A DNA stretch of 64,000 nucleotides from Capniomyces stellatus. Its lineage: Eukaryota > Kickxellomycota > Harpellomycetes > Harpellales > Legeriomycetaceae. The stretch spans positions 1-64,000 of the forward strand of contig LUVW01000026.1 of NCBI GenBank assembly GCA_001661515.1. The letters run 5' to 3'. Below, in pieces: positions 45,441 to 58,300 of this stretch. Position 1 is the first letter of the stretch. Every line of letters starts with the position of its first letter. The notes below the pieces were generated by a model. That model was not told where the DNA came from. It worked only from the letters and a program-made list of their open reading frames with translations, and made no database searches. Position numbers and translations under genes: made by a program.

Positions 45441-45754
45441 GTTCAACTGTTTTATATGTGTAAATACCCTTTGTTCGTGCTATCCTACCCTATATATCCT
45501 TCTCGCCGCTTGGCATTGGCCACTATATTGATATACTGCGTGCTATTATATTTTCAACAGTTTCTGTTTTTCTTATCTTCTTTTTATTCCAAGAAAAGTA
45601 TATGTCGTCTTTTTCTACTCTTTTTTTATTTTTATTGTAGGCATACGCTTTCTTTTTATTGTATTTTTCGTTTTTGTTTTGCACAAAAGTGTATATTATT
45701 GTAACTTTGTAAATTTCCGACCTCCTTTAAATCTAGTCTTGCTTTCGGTTTTAT

Positions 45755-45785
<31 letters not shown>

Positions 45786-46853
45786 TGTTTGAACCAATCT
45801 TCTGCGCATTTAATTTTTATTTCTTGGTTCCCTTTAATTGCTTTGCTTTAAAGACTGGTTTAGTAACAGCAATGAAAACTACTGTTGCTTATGACGTTTC
45901 TTTTCTTTTTTTTACTACTAATCTTTATGTGGTTGATTTATGTGAAACTAGACTTGTAAATTGCCGCACTTTACGACTAAATTGGTTTGGTTTTTTTCTT
46001 CTTCTAGTTCTTAATTACGCAAAGTTGGCTAAATCTTTCTTTGTAAGAACAACTCCATTTATAAAAATATGTAACCTTAATGGCTTCATATGTCTTGTAA
46101 AAACTCGAATGTAAACTTTGACATCTTGTCAAGTCGCACACACAATTTATTTTTAGTTTGACTGCCAAAATTCGATGTTGATGTGATTTATTCCATTGAA
46201 TTAAAACAAAATAGCTTTACGGTATTTTTTATTCTTTTAGTTACTATTTCCTTTTTTATGTCTTTTAAAGATCTATGTGAACATTTTTGCAACAGTCAAT
46301 ACAAACATATTTTATTGGCTATTTATGTAATTTATAAGTCTAAACTGTCCTACATTTCCAATCTATTACCTAGTTTGTACTATCGAGCTTGTGCCATTTA
46401 CGCCTTTGTGTTGAAGCTAAATAATTATTAAAGATTCATTAAAATACAAAGAGGAGAGAAAAAAAGCCTATTAGTTCACTACCAGATATACAAGTCAAAA
46501 CTGTCATACCAGACCCAACTCATCTTTAATTCTGACAACAAATACCAACTAATCACGCAGCTTAGCAAGTCCTTGAAGGTAGTTTATGTTACTTTCCAGC
46601 GCAACCCTACTTTTAAACACCGCAAGTGCGAATGGAATATAAATGCTCAATTTCTCGCTTCCCTCCCCCCCTTTTTTTTACTATCCAACTCGATTTCTTT
46701 GTAACTCTAGCTAAGGTAAATCCTTGCCTAGTTTATACAATAAATATAGCGACTTTTTTTAAAACAAAAATAAAAATACGTGCAATTAGTTGGAAACAGT
46801 CATTACACGCACAAATTATAAAAGTCGAGCGCTTAATTCGTAGTACACTTTAG

Positions 46854-47420
46854 ATGGTCATTAATTTTGCCAACCATTCGAGCTTCTTCTTTCTAGTAGA
46901 ATCACCATGCACTAGTTATTGTCCTTGTTTTCTCGCCTGTCACTTTGTGCTTTTCCAGCTGTCAAGTTCGTTGATTAAACCCAAATTACCTTTTATTAAA
47001 AAAAGCAATTTGATTGTCTTGTTTCCTGCACAGTATTTCAACGTGTCTTTCTCAATTGGGCCAAGTCACTCTTCAAATTCAACCGAAGCATTACATTTTC
47101 GAATTCTGGATATCAGTTGTTGGACATTGAGCACTAAGAGCTTGAGTTTTAGACGTTGTCTGAAAACTAAAGAGCTTGAAACTCGACTCGATGTTTTGCT
47201 TTTGGCGTTTGGAGGGTATTCCAAACAAAAGAACAAAAGAAAATCCTTTAAATCCCATCCACTGGTATATCATATCAAAGCAAATATAAACTTAGCGCTA
47301 TACATATTATTCTGGTATAATGTTCGTCCTAGCCCATTTGCTCGATTGAAATACTGTTATTTGTTATTGCGATTATTATCTAAACAACAAACAAACTTCG
47401 TCAAGTCAAAAACAAAGTAG
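46854..47420 (+). CDS. Candidate orphan gene, 188 codons
   Basis: Open frame of 188 codons beginning with ATG immediately after an in-frame TAG. In DNA with about two-thirds A+T such a length is unlikely by chance, but the sequence is not one of the pyrimidine-only strands that make artefact frames. The protein is hydrophobic and basic with Cys/Phe clusters at the N-terminus, a KTKELETRLDVLLLAF segment and a hydrophobic patch NLALYILFWY near the C-terminus. No family recognised, no splice sites examined fit better, and no TATA box stands out. It may be a lineage-specific gene, part of a decayed gene, or chance. Confidence 0.3.
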   Translation: MVINFANHSSFFFLVESPCTSYCPCFLACHFVLFQLSSSLIKPKLPFIKKSNLIVLFPAQYFNVSFSIGPSHSSNSTEALHFRILDISCWTLSTKSLSFRRCLKTKELETRLDVLLLAFGGYSKQKNKRKSFKSHPLVYHIKANINLALYILFWYNVRPSPFARLKYCYLLLRLLSKQQTNFVKSKTK

Positions 47421-48888
47421 ATCCTCCCTCTCACCTATATAAACTCAATGTTCAACTAAATGTTTGTTGTTAAAAACGCCGTTACTCCCAGCGCTAATAC
47501 ATTTTCAATTTTACACCATTACATTCAGCTTTGCAATATTCACTAAGCGATAAATTAAATCAGCTAAACTTTTTGTTTTCAGGCGAGTCATTTAGGAATC
47601 ATTTCGAGTCTTTTATAAATTTCTACTTGCGAGCTTGTTTACATTTAAATAAAACAGCATGTTTTTCTGTTGCTATTAGTAAAGTTTTTTTGTTTGATTT
47701 GGTAAAATAATATTAATTTACTAAATTTAAGCTTTAAGAACCGGCTCCAAATACTGCACTCTAACATTGACTCCCAACAGAGTTTTCCTCCCCTCCCCCC
47801 TTCCTTCCCAAGCCTCTAACTTTTCCGTATCCCAATATAACCAATTTCAGAACTTTTCTTTTCTTTAAATAATGAATTCAGTATAAAACAAGCATGTTTG
47901 GGTTTGGTTACTATTGGCTAGTTGATAAATAATATAGTTGGTAATTGCAATATATTTTGCCTTTCTATTCATCCTTGCCTATTTTATTTGTTTGTTTTAG
48001 TTGATATTTACTTGTTATTGTTGATATTTGTTTATTTGTTCTTGTTGATATTTACTTTTTTTTTGCTGGCGTTAATTGGGCAGGTTTTGTTTTAATGCAA
48101 GAAAATTTTAGACGTCATTTTGTCAAAAATAGCTGTCCTTTAAACTGCAGTCATTGATAATAAAAATCATTAAAGTCACAACTATAATTTAGTGAGGGGG
48201 TTTAAAGGTTATGAACAGATCATTAATCAATAAAAAAAATGATATAACATGACTAACTAGACTCTAGATTTACAACGGATTTACCCAACAAAATTCAATA
48301 AAAAATCGTCTCCACTTTATAAATAGTTCAAAAAAGACATTCATTACTCAGCAAATCCTCAACAAAAAAATTATCAAGTCAGCGTTCAAACGGATTTATT
48401 ATCAGCTCTACGATCGATTAGAAAGGGTAAAAAAAAAAAGAATCTAGTCAATATCTGTTTACTTTGAGCAAATAGTAATATATACGGTATTTAATCTTGA
48501 TTATGGAGATTGCCATTTTTGATATGATTTCTAAGAGTCACAACTTTTCAAAAACTACATGTTTACCCTCAATTTAACGTTAACGATAATATTTGTGAAA
48601 GACAATTTTGAAGCTCCAAACCTCTGTTCTCTTAGGGTGGATATAGCTAACTCTGTTTAGAAACCAAGAACTCGCTTTTATTTCTCTGACGCTGTTGAAA
48701 GCGTTAATACAGAAAGATGATACAATTTTAAAGAAAGATCATGTGTAAAAAAAAAAAGTAATTAAAAAAAAAGTCAAGACATATTTTCTAACCTATTCGG
48801 AGAAATATTGACCTATTTTGTGAGGGAAAATAAACAAATCCAAACAAATTTGTAATCGCAGCTTAGATAGGCCTATAAAAGATACAAA

Positions 48889-48956
48889 ACACAAAATACA
48901 AAATACAAAATACAAAATACAAAATACAAAATACAAAATACAAAATACAAAATACA
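48889..48956. repeat. CAAAATA heptamer repeat
   Basis: About nine tandem CAAAATA units in intergenic DNA. Confidence 0.85.
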
Positions 48957-49540
48957 AGCTCTTTGAGCAGCAGACTTTCTTTTTTGGAAATATACACGGC
49001 ACTACTGATTCAATGAGGTAAACAAAGAAACAGAGCTGATTTTTCTACCACTTTACTTTATTTGGATAATTATGAGGCTTATCACGAATTTGAATGAACA
49101 CCTTGAAGCTTTTCAAAAACCCAATCAGGAATTCTCAAATTTTGACAGCGATTACAAATTAACAAAACGTAAAACAGTTCGATAAAGATAAAATCGAGCA
49201 GAAACAAAACATCAGAAAGGTAAAATGCGTTGAAAGTGGATTAAAAAGGATATGAATCAGCACTAACCTAGGCAGAAACAATAATGTTAATAGCCCAAAC
49301 AACACTACTCAACTCGATCAGGATGGATAAACACTATTTTGATTTGTTTTTAGACCAGTGTGGCAAATGACACCAACTGGCAACTAAATTTGTTTTCACC
49401 AGCATTTGTCATGGTAAACCCTGCACCAACGAGCAGCTCCATCAACTAACTTGAAACATTAAATTTCAATTCATATTAGGAGTCTGTCAATAGGCCTTTT
49501 TATTGTTGAAATAGATGGTTCTTTTAACATTAAATGATAT

Positions 49541-49608
49541 AAAACTGAAAACTGAAAACTGAAAACTGAAAAAGTAAAAAGTAAAAAGTAAAAAGTAAAA
49601 AGTAAAAA
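49541..49608. repeat. Paired simple repeats: AAAACTG then AAAAAGT
   Basis: Four AAAACTG heptamers pass directly into five AAAAAGT heptamers, two arrays of the same unit length side by side. Confidence 0.8.
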
Positions 49609-49956
49609 AGTTCACAAAAAATAATGAAAAAAATGAATCAACCTTCATTTCAAACAAAGCAGCTTTTATGAATGTTCACTCAAGTATACGCATTACAAAT
49701 ATTTGCATATTTCCCTCATTACCGTTGATTTTGTTTTGGGTTAAAGTCGAGTAATTATTCTACAAAGCGACAGCAACTCGTACATCAAAGGGCAGAATAG
49801 TTGGGTCGCTTAAACAGTATTTATTGTCTTACTAACACCTTGACTAAATCAGCTGTACAACAATAAATAGAAAGCACAATCATCCATAATGTGTTATTCT
49901 CGACAAAATTGGGATGTATAACCTTAACGCTATTTTTCTATTGAAATACTATAATG

Positions 49957-49984
49957 AATTCAATTCAATTCAATTCAATTCAAT
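49957..49984. repeat. AATTC pentamer repeat
   Basis: Five AATTC units in intergenic DNA. Confidence 0.75.
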
Positions 49985-51702
49985 CGAGTCCAACTCCAGC
50001 AGTTTTGGTTCAGTTTTTTTTTATTGAGATTAGTTGTTCAGTTTTGTTTTCGTTACGCTTGGTTTATTCAAAACGAATGTATGATATCAGTTAAAGTAAT
50101 ATTAATGAGATTAAAAAGTTTAAATATCAAATTAGGTTTGAGATTAGTCCGAGTTACTTGTTCTTCAAGTTAAACGAAAAAGTAGAGTTTTGATCACTTT
50201 ACCTCTTTTATGAAGGTTGCACCTTTTTGTAAAGCTGTATATTTTTTCAACACAAGAATTGGGATTTCAGTAAAGTAAAGAAAAGAGCTAAAATAATAAA
50301 TACGAAATAAAGTTCTGTACAACATAAACTCATCTATCTCCTTAACTTTTGTAAAAACAACAGTGTATTTGCTTCAGATAGTTGTTAATTATAACGCAAC
50401 CTCTAGTGAAACTAAAATTTTGTTTTACACTTTCTCAAGCTCAAATACACGTGCATCACCAAAGCCGAAATAACACAAATTACAGCTCACACATCTGCTT
50501 GTGTTCGGAACTCAAAATTATATTAACCGCTTGCACCATATTCTTGGACATTAATTTTCAACATGACACAATGTAATCCTTTCTTTTTTTGTACAGTTTC
50601 TTTTTCTTCTCACAAATGGACACATTCAATAACCCCATGTTCAATTTAGTGGCTTGGTCTGGAAATACTTTTTATTATTATTATTGAAATTGGCCTGGAG
50701 ATACTTTTACTAATACACACCAATCAGTACTTTTTTTTTGTACAGTTCCACTATATACCATCTATCAGCACTTTCGATAAATGAATACACCGTTCAAAAA
50801 CTCTATACAATGCAAAGTAGACTGAAATAAAACCATGGTACTATTAGAACTTGACGGTTTGGACGCATAAAATAATAATGCTCCTACCCACTCTGCCATT
50901 TTCATATCAGTTTTGTATTTTTGTTTTGTTCGCATTTAACTTCCCCCCCCCCCCACTAAATATGATTGAGTTTTCCGATCAATCAACTGAAAAATAGAAC
51001 TATGTAGCGTTGCAGCTGTTATATACCAATTCCTATCAATGTATATGTATACCAAGTTTAGAAATGAAATGGTGTCTCGACCACTTTACACAGAGACATA
51101 GCAAAGTTTTTCAAAGCAAGGCAAGACACCGGCAAACGGACCTTAGCTTGGGTATATTTCTGAATGAATTGTCTAAATACATATACATTCTGGACTTGAA
51201 GAGCAATAGTTTCACAAACAATAATAAAAATGACATAACAATAAAAATGATGGCAATATATTTTAAATCTTTTGAATCGACTGACAATTGTTGAAAAGGC
51301 TTGTGGCCTAGGCCGTTGAATTTGAAACTTATTTTGTAACGCTCACTGACGTCTTTTAAATCGGGTTTGCCATTTCCTAAATAAATAAACTGATCATTAG
51401 AGATTATATGTAGTCAAAAAAAACCCCCAGCTTAGTTATAATTTGCCCATCTGATGATGCTAATTTTAGGTCATAATGTGATTTAATTTATGATCTCTAA
51501 TTTCTATTTTTACTTGCATTTAACTAGCCTATTGATCAGCAACAGCAAGGCCAATACTAAACATAGTCAGCAATAAAACCAAATGTAAACATGTAGTTTA
51601 GGCATAGCAACAGACCGATGTGTTTGTATCAGTTTCATAAACTCGAGTTTAAACGTTTATTTCGTCGAAACAGGTTGACATACAACAAAGTCAGAGAAAC
51701 AT

Positions 51703-51741
51703 TCAATGTTCAATGTTCAATGTTCAATATCCAATATCCAA
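51703..51741. repeat. TCAATGT/TCCAATA repeat
   Basis: Three TTCAATG heptamers followed by degenerate ATCCAAT heptamers. Confidence 0.7.
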
Positions 51742-52407
51742 CATCGAATTAATACAAACAACTCTGAATTTTGTTTCCGGAACGCAGGGTAGTTAAAAAA
51801 AAGACCTCGTTTTTGAAGAGGGTTGTTTGATATATTGATGCAATAGTACATTAACGACAACAGTATTTTCAAGAACACTTTGTTACAATTGTGACCTATT
51901 TCTAAAAGCTATTGATATAACAAGGTGGCTGTAAAAACAGAAAGCAGAAAACAAATAAAGGCTAGAGGCCTAAGCGTTCTTAGTTCCGAGGATATCTATT
52001 GCTAGTTTTGAATAAATAAAAGTGCAAAGTGCTAATTTAGAATCTGTAAATCTGACTATCTATAATAAGCACCGTCTAAAATTAAAAAAAAAGCAAAAGG
52101 AAAAGGAAAAAGGTAGAGGGAAAATAAAAAGTAAACAACAGCAAGGCCAGAACAACGGTATTTAGTTATAGACTAAAGGGAACTAAAAGCAAAGAGCAAC
52201 TAAAAATGAAAAACCAAACACGAAAAACAAAAGTAAAATAAATAAATAAATCAAGGCCAAAGCTTAAATGAACCAAATGAATAAAATAAAAATAAAAATA
52301 TAAAATAAATAACTAAAGGAAAAATGGAGCCAGAATAAACAAAGGTAAAGCAGATCAAAGAGTTAAAGTACACGATCCATTGAAGGAGGGTAAATTTATG
52401 TATATAT

Positions 52408-53580
52408 TTATAAGATAGCTTTAACGATTTCACGAACAGGGCCGTATTCTCTAGGTTCCACCAACCGAAACCTGGATACAAATAGGATAAAGTGGTGGAA
52501 GCTGGTGTTGAGCATGGTTTTTAGTCCAGCGTCGCCAAGCTCCAAAAAGTGGTGGTGATATAGGTGAGAATATACTCTGAGTAGTCGTCGAAATATCATT
52601 ACTGCGGTATTTGGGATAAAGTCGTTGCTAAATCTACCATCTGAAATTACAATGGGTTTGTTTATGTTAATGTTTTTTTTGTTGATGATTTTGCTTTGTT
52701 TAAGATCATGTTTTAGTAAATACTAGCTGATAGATGCAGTTTAAATAAATAAATAAAACAGGCAGGTGCAGGGTAAAATTAATATATTCGCAATGACAAA
52801 ATGTGCCAGAATAATTGCGGGAAATAAATAAACATGAGAGTATACAAACCTTTGTCTATTGGGAATTTACTCTCATCGTCAATAAGTATATTGATCCACT
52901 TCATAAGATTGTTTATGTACTGACATGCAGGCATTCTAGTTGGCTTTTTATACTCGTTTTTATCATTCCACAAATACTCGTACCTTGAAAAGAAAGAACA
53001 CGCACATGTAAAGGAATATAAAGTGTAAAGGTCAATAGTGGCTACGATAACTGACGCTGTTGCTGCATGGTTTAATGTTTTAGAATGCATTAGAGACCCC
53101 ATTAATAGTTTGTTTCTAGTTACTTTGTTCCTGCGGACATGGTCGGGCATGTGGCTTCGGTACATAGATGTGAGATGGAGGAAAAGAGCATGTTTGTGTG
53201 ATTGTAAAAATCAACAACTAAGAAAAATAAAGTGAACGGAATCGGAGTTGTAATTTTATAAACAAGAAACTGTTTGGCAATACAAAAGAAGTTCCCATAG
53301 CTTCTGCCCATTTGGTTTAAAAGAGGCAGAAATTACACGCTACATTTTATAAATGAAAAAAGTTGTTTTTTTTCAAAAAATTTAAAAGTAGTTTACTATG
53401 ACAGGCAATCCATTCGTTTCGATCCTCTCCCTCGGGCAAGACAACCGCCATTTTCAGACTGTCTTCGCCCAAAGTGTCCTCGGCAAATTGTCGCAGTTGA
53501 AATTTCAAAGATCCAGAAGAAAATTTCTTTTCATTGTCTCTATTAAAGTTGTCAATTCCGCGTCGATAGTCGTTCTCCAT
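52408..53580 (-). CDS. MOB1: MOB1 kinase activator
   Basis: Four exons 53580-53397, 53217-53124, 52983-52850 and 52640-52408 (donors GTAAAC, GTAACT, GTTTGT; acceptors CTTAG, TCAAG, TTCAG) join in phases 1/2, 2/1 and 1/2 to 214 residues, the standard MOB1 length. It matches the family end to end: [67 protein letters not shown] and [10 protein letters not shown]. The structural zinc ligands are Cys80, Cys85, His163 and His168. MOB1 binds and activates NDR/LATS kinases (Dbf2/Sid2) in the mitotic-exit/septation network. The GTTTGT donor and a CAAG acceptor are less typical, but phase and homology fix them. Exon 2 has only 94 nt, so simple gene finders would miss it. Confidence 0.95.
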
Positions 53581-55373
53581 GTTTCGTCCTTTACGCTATT
53601 ATATCAATTGCGCCTTTCTTTATTGCTGTGGTGTATTAGAATCCAAGTATATGGATTATATAAGGAAATCTAAGGAATTGAGATGTGTAATCTCTAGTCA
53701 AATAGTTTAAAAATAAATGTAGAGCAATCGCGATAGCAACTTTTAATCTTTACAAAATGGCAGCCAATCTATGAGGGTGTAATAATGCTAGTATGTCTAT
53801 ATATAGTGTGATATATATATATATGTACAAGTACCGAGGGGGAAGAAGGCAATGAATCTATGTAGGTTTCAAAAATAAATTAGAGCAAAAATAAAAAAGA
53901 AAGGTAATGGAACCGGTGAATTAAATTGCTAGTATTTAGTCGATGGTGTTTGTGGGAGGTATCGAACTTCTAAAACGTAGAGTAGCTATAAACAATCCAG
54001 TTGCCGCAAAAGAAAATAAAGAAACACAAGTATATAATATTGGCTGAATTATACTGTTTGGTGATTAATCATTGATATCGTTTTATTCTAGGAATAAAGT
54101 TTATTTAATTTCGTTGTTTTAATTAAATCATACGGACTGTTTTCGTTTTCGTTCTCTTTTAAATTTTTTTTATTCTTGGAATGTTTTATTGTTTACTTTT
54201 AATGGTGCTTAGATTAATAGGGAAATTAATGAGTAAAAAAACTTTAATTTGCCTTTTTACTTGTAAACAACATCTACAATAAAATATATTGATGCTCGAG
54301 CTGAAGGTGGATTTTGGTGTAGGCAGATGTTGATAGTAGTGAGCGATGCTTTACGGTGGCATCAGAGCAGTAGTAAACATTACTAATCCAATAACAAAAT
54401 GAAAATAAAGTGAAGGAGTCCGAGTTGGCATAGTTTTATTATAAAGCTAAGGCAGCCATTAGATTGAATTTAAATTTATTTGTGCTAGTTTTACTAAATC
54501 ACTTGCTTGCTTTCAAGATTGGAATTAGGAAATCTGCTATAATTTTGTGACTGTTTGTATTCTATTGATTGATTCCGCTGTTGCAATGATTTTGTAAAGG
54601 GTGTTTAATTAAGGTGGAATCTGACAGCACTGGAGAATATGTAAAGATGGTGGGCAAGATTATAGGCGAATTAATAGGTGATTATATTCTGAGAGCTAAG
54701 TTTGATGGTACAAAATTATAAAAAGTGCAAGAGTATAACAAATTGATGAAAAAGAGAAAAATGAAATGGTAATAGGAATAAAAAGAAAAGGAAAAAAAAT
54801 AGCATTAGTGGATAGAGCAAAGGTAAATAATACATGGATTTGTTTAGATTATTTATAGTCAGACAGAGCAGTATGGTTTACTGACAACTAAGCCAACCAA
54901 TCGCAAAACACGTGAAAAACAGCGCTTTATTTGAGCTGAACAAGACATGATGTAGAATAAGTAGTGAAGCACAAGTATTAAAAAAAAAAAAGGTTATGAC
55001 AGAGCAAATCAAGTAGGTGAAGATACAAGGTGGTAAAAGTATTTTTATTTTAAAGCGTGTTTCAGGGTAGATAAGAGAAGGAACGAAAAAGAAAAAGTGA
55101 AAAGAAGGAAAAAAAAAAGCAAGTCCACATGGTATTTTTGTAGGTAGGTGTGTCGAGAACATTAATGCTTGAACAAATACAACTAAACCAATAATAGGGG
55201 TTGTAAAAGGTAAGGGTATTTGGAAGAGGAAAGTAGTAGAGAGAGTAGTAGAGAGAGTAGTAGAGAGAGTAGTAGAGATAGCAATAGAGGAGTAGAAGAA
55301 GGGTTGGGTAGGGTTATATACAAATAATAAGCAACACAAACATTGGTGAGGTGTTAGTACTGGGTAGATAGAA
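53581..55373. other. Intergenic
   Basis: AT-rich, with ATATATATATATATG near 53815-53824. The 3' flank of the next gene is purine-rich on plus and holds a 12-bp repeat at 55233-55278. No gene seen; the long minus-strand frame at 54878-55447 is a pyrimidine-strand artefact that also overlaps the next coding region. Confidence 0.55.
55233..55278. repeat. AGTAGTAGAGAG 12-bp repeat
   Basis: About four tandem AGTAGTAGAGAG units in the 3' flank of the large disordered-protein gene. Confidence 0.8.
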
Positions 55374-58300
55374 CTAGTGATACAAATGGTCAGAGCAAAC
55401 AGGCGATATGGGGAGATCAATGGAATTGGAGTGATCGTTATCAGCAAGCATAACCTTTCTTGAAGCAGATGTTATCAAGTGACCGTAATCAGCACGCTTT
55501 GTATCAAAACAGTTAATGCTGAATTTGTGGTTGTCGGAATGACCGTGGTTATAGCTGGGGTCCTGATCAACGTGACAAGAGCATATATGGGAGTACATAT
55601 TTTGTTGGCAGTGACTATGGCCGGTGTTGTGGTTGTGGTTGTAGTTTAGCTGGACTTGGCTAGCGCTCTTGTAAGAACTGTAACTAACCAAGCCAAGTAT
55701 ACCGGTGTTGATATGGCCGCCTCCAACAATGGGGTTGGATGTGTTGAAAGCCGTACTAATGTTGCCAATCTGGTTCAGACTGTGGTCGTGTGTTGGGTTC
55801 TGCCTAAATACAGAATCGATTCCATCACCGCCGCTGTTGTAACCGCTGTTTCCATATTGCAGCTCTCTGATCAAACCGATTCTGGCTGGCGAAATGATTT
55901 GGATTGGCGGGACGTCAATAGAAATTGGCAGCGACGACTTTCTTTCTCTCTTGAATGGTCTCTGAACAACATGCGTGTCATCTTTGGAGAAACACGCACT
56001 CTTGTCACAGCTACTTTGCTGCATTGCCCCTGTCAGCATCAGTGGGCCAGCTGGGTCACGAGCCCTGAAGACCACATTTGGATGGGCAGACGGCAGCACC
56101 TCTTGATCTATTGTTTGGTTGCCATCTCCCTCCTTAATCACAAACTCGTTACTAAAAAGCTGTAGTTGTGGCTGTTTTTGTATTTGTGGTGATTCAGAGT
56201 TCGATTTTGACCTCGGTCTCCACAACTTCTTGCGAAACTTTGAAAATGACTCAAAGCTCTTGGCATTCCTTAGCTTGCCCAGGCCTTTAGTCAGTGCCCG
56301 GTAATCACCCGATATTACCTTCTGGCCATAGCTCTTGGCCTTTGGGTGCTCCGAAGCCGCCTCATCCATATCCAAATCACCATTTGCCTGGTCAACGCCG
56401 TCTAGCTCGGTTTGTGTCACCGAGATCATGATTCCGGCTTTATTTTGGTTTATACCAGTCAGATCACTTTCAATTTCAATTTCAATTTTGCTGTTTATCT
56501 CCACTTCATTTTCATTGTTGTTTCCTGATCCTTTGTACCCTTTATACCCTTTATTTTCAAAGTCTTGGTCATTTTGAGCTCTTAAGTCCAGCCCCAGTGA
56601 CTTGGTTATCAACTCGTTATCTCCCTCCATCCCAATCATGTAGGCCATTTCAAGGTCTTCTTTGATGCTGGTGGCTAACCTAGACAGAATGCTTGTGTTG
56701 TAATTGGTTTCTGTGGCTCCATTGGTCTGGCATTTTGTTGCAGAGCTGTCCAGCGACGACGAGTTCGTGTTAGACCTAGTGACAGTGTGCAAGGTAGACC
56801 CGGTATTTTTGCCTGGCGTTCTATCAGCAGCACCGAGCGAGTTTAGAACCGAATCCTCTTGTATTTTATCTATTATAATTGGCGATACTGGCTCGGGCGA
56901 CTCGCTTTCTTTTTGCAGAGTCGATTTGGTGCTTTTGTTCATGTTTGGTCCGTCCTGGTCATGTGTTGGATGAGCTAATGCTGAAGCCGAGTATGCAAAC
57001 AGCTCGGTGGTCAGCTGGGCAACCAGTCCATCTAGCGGTGATAATACCATGTCCACCTGCACCGTCTTTATCTTTTTGCGCTCGTCCATCCTCTTTATGA
57101 TTTCGTTTTTTGTTGATGTCGAGTGTGACCGTCTTGGTCTGGTCCTCTCTCCTACAGAGTCGTGGGTATCGATCCTATACACATCTGAATGTCCAAACAT
57201 GCTGTTTTTCAGTTCTAGGTTTGAATTCTTGGGTTTCTTGCTCATACTGTTTCCATGTCCATGTCCATTTTCATTTTCATTTTCAACTTCAACCTCGTTT
57301 TCTGTTTCTGTTTCCGTTTCTGTTTCGTTTTCTGTTGCGTATTGGTGTTTATTCTTGAATCCCAAGTCCAACCTTAGTCCCAGTTTGCCCTCCTTTTTTC
57401 CATCAACTCTATCTATCTGCACATTCTCGTCTCCTTTCCTGCCTTCAGTGACTGTTTCCTTACTTTTCAAAGAATTATTGTTGCTGATTACCATATCTTT
57501 ACCCTCGCTACCTACTCCACCCCTGTTTACAGCTTTCTCTGCACTAATCTTGCTACTTTCGTTGTTTATTTTGCTGTCCTTTGTTGAATTCTGCATACTA
57601 ATTTTTCCTAGCTCTGCCAGGTTGCTCAGAATCTCCTCGTTTTTCTGTTCAACCGCCAATCGCGCCATCACCCCCATCACTTTTACCCTTTCTACTTCTG
57701 AAAACGCACTCTCTTTTCTCACCAATGTCGGTAAGTTAACAGAGTTTCTGTCTGCTTTCATGTACATTAGCTCCATGTCCTTCAGCTGCATCTCTATGCT
57801 TTCTGGCGTAATTTCTCCTATACCTCCCGTCACAAAGCTGCTTTCTATTTTCTTTTCTATAATCTTTTCCATGCTACTTCCCAGCTCTGCTTCACTTGCT
57901 GCATTTCCTCTATTTCTTATGTCAATTGGCCATATATTATCGTCTGCTATTACCCGAATGCTCTCTCCCCTTATATCGCTTCCCCTCTCCTCGCTTCGTG
58001 CCTTTTCAGTCATTTTAATGGGTTTTGATGCTCTCCTGTCTCTCCGGAAAACCGTCTCTAATCGTGTCCAGCTTTTGCTAAGTCTCAACGCACTCTCTCT
58101 CTCACTGTTACTCCGCAACATTTGTCTGCCACTTCCAATGCCGATACTACTATTGATACTGCCACTGCTTCTATCGCTACTTAGATCGCTTGTAAATCTA
58201 TTTATCGCCGTGTCAGACCTCAGTAGTTCCTGCATCTCTTTCTCCCTATTCCTAATACCATCACCTCCTATATCCCGTTTACCCACCACCACTATATCCG

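Larger units (their letters stand above)
45441..52407. other. Sparse 7-kb region with simple repeats
   Basis: Contains a T-run near 45760-45785, an isolated 188-codon frame (46854-47420, listed separately), several simple repeats (48889-48956, 49541-49608, 49957-49984, 51703-51741), a poly-C run at 50943-50954 and T-run/ATTGAAAT motifs near 49500, 49934, 50014 and 50680. A 94-codon frame at 51010-51294 has no recognisable motif. I see no other gene. Confidence 0.5.

Noticed and set aside
54878..55447. Minus-strand open frame of 189 codons
   Set aside because: It lies on a pyrimidine-rich strand where stops are rare, overlaps the end of the 1119-residue gene in another frame, and encodes a low-complexity hydrophobic sequence containing the STTL repeat from the 12-bp array.
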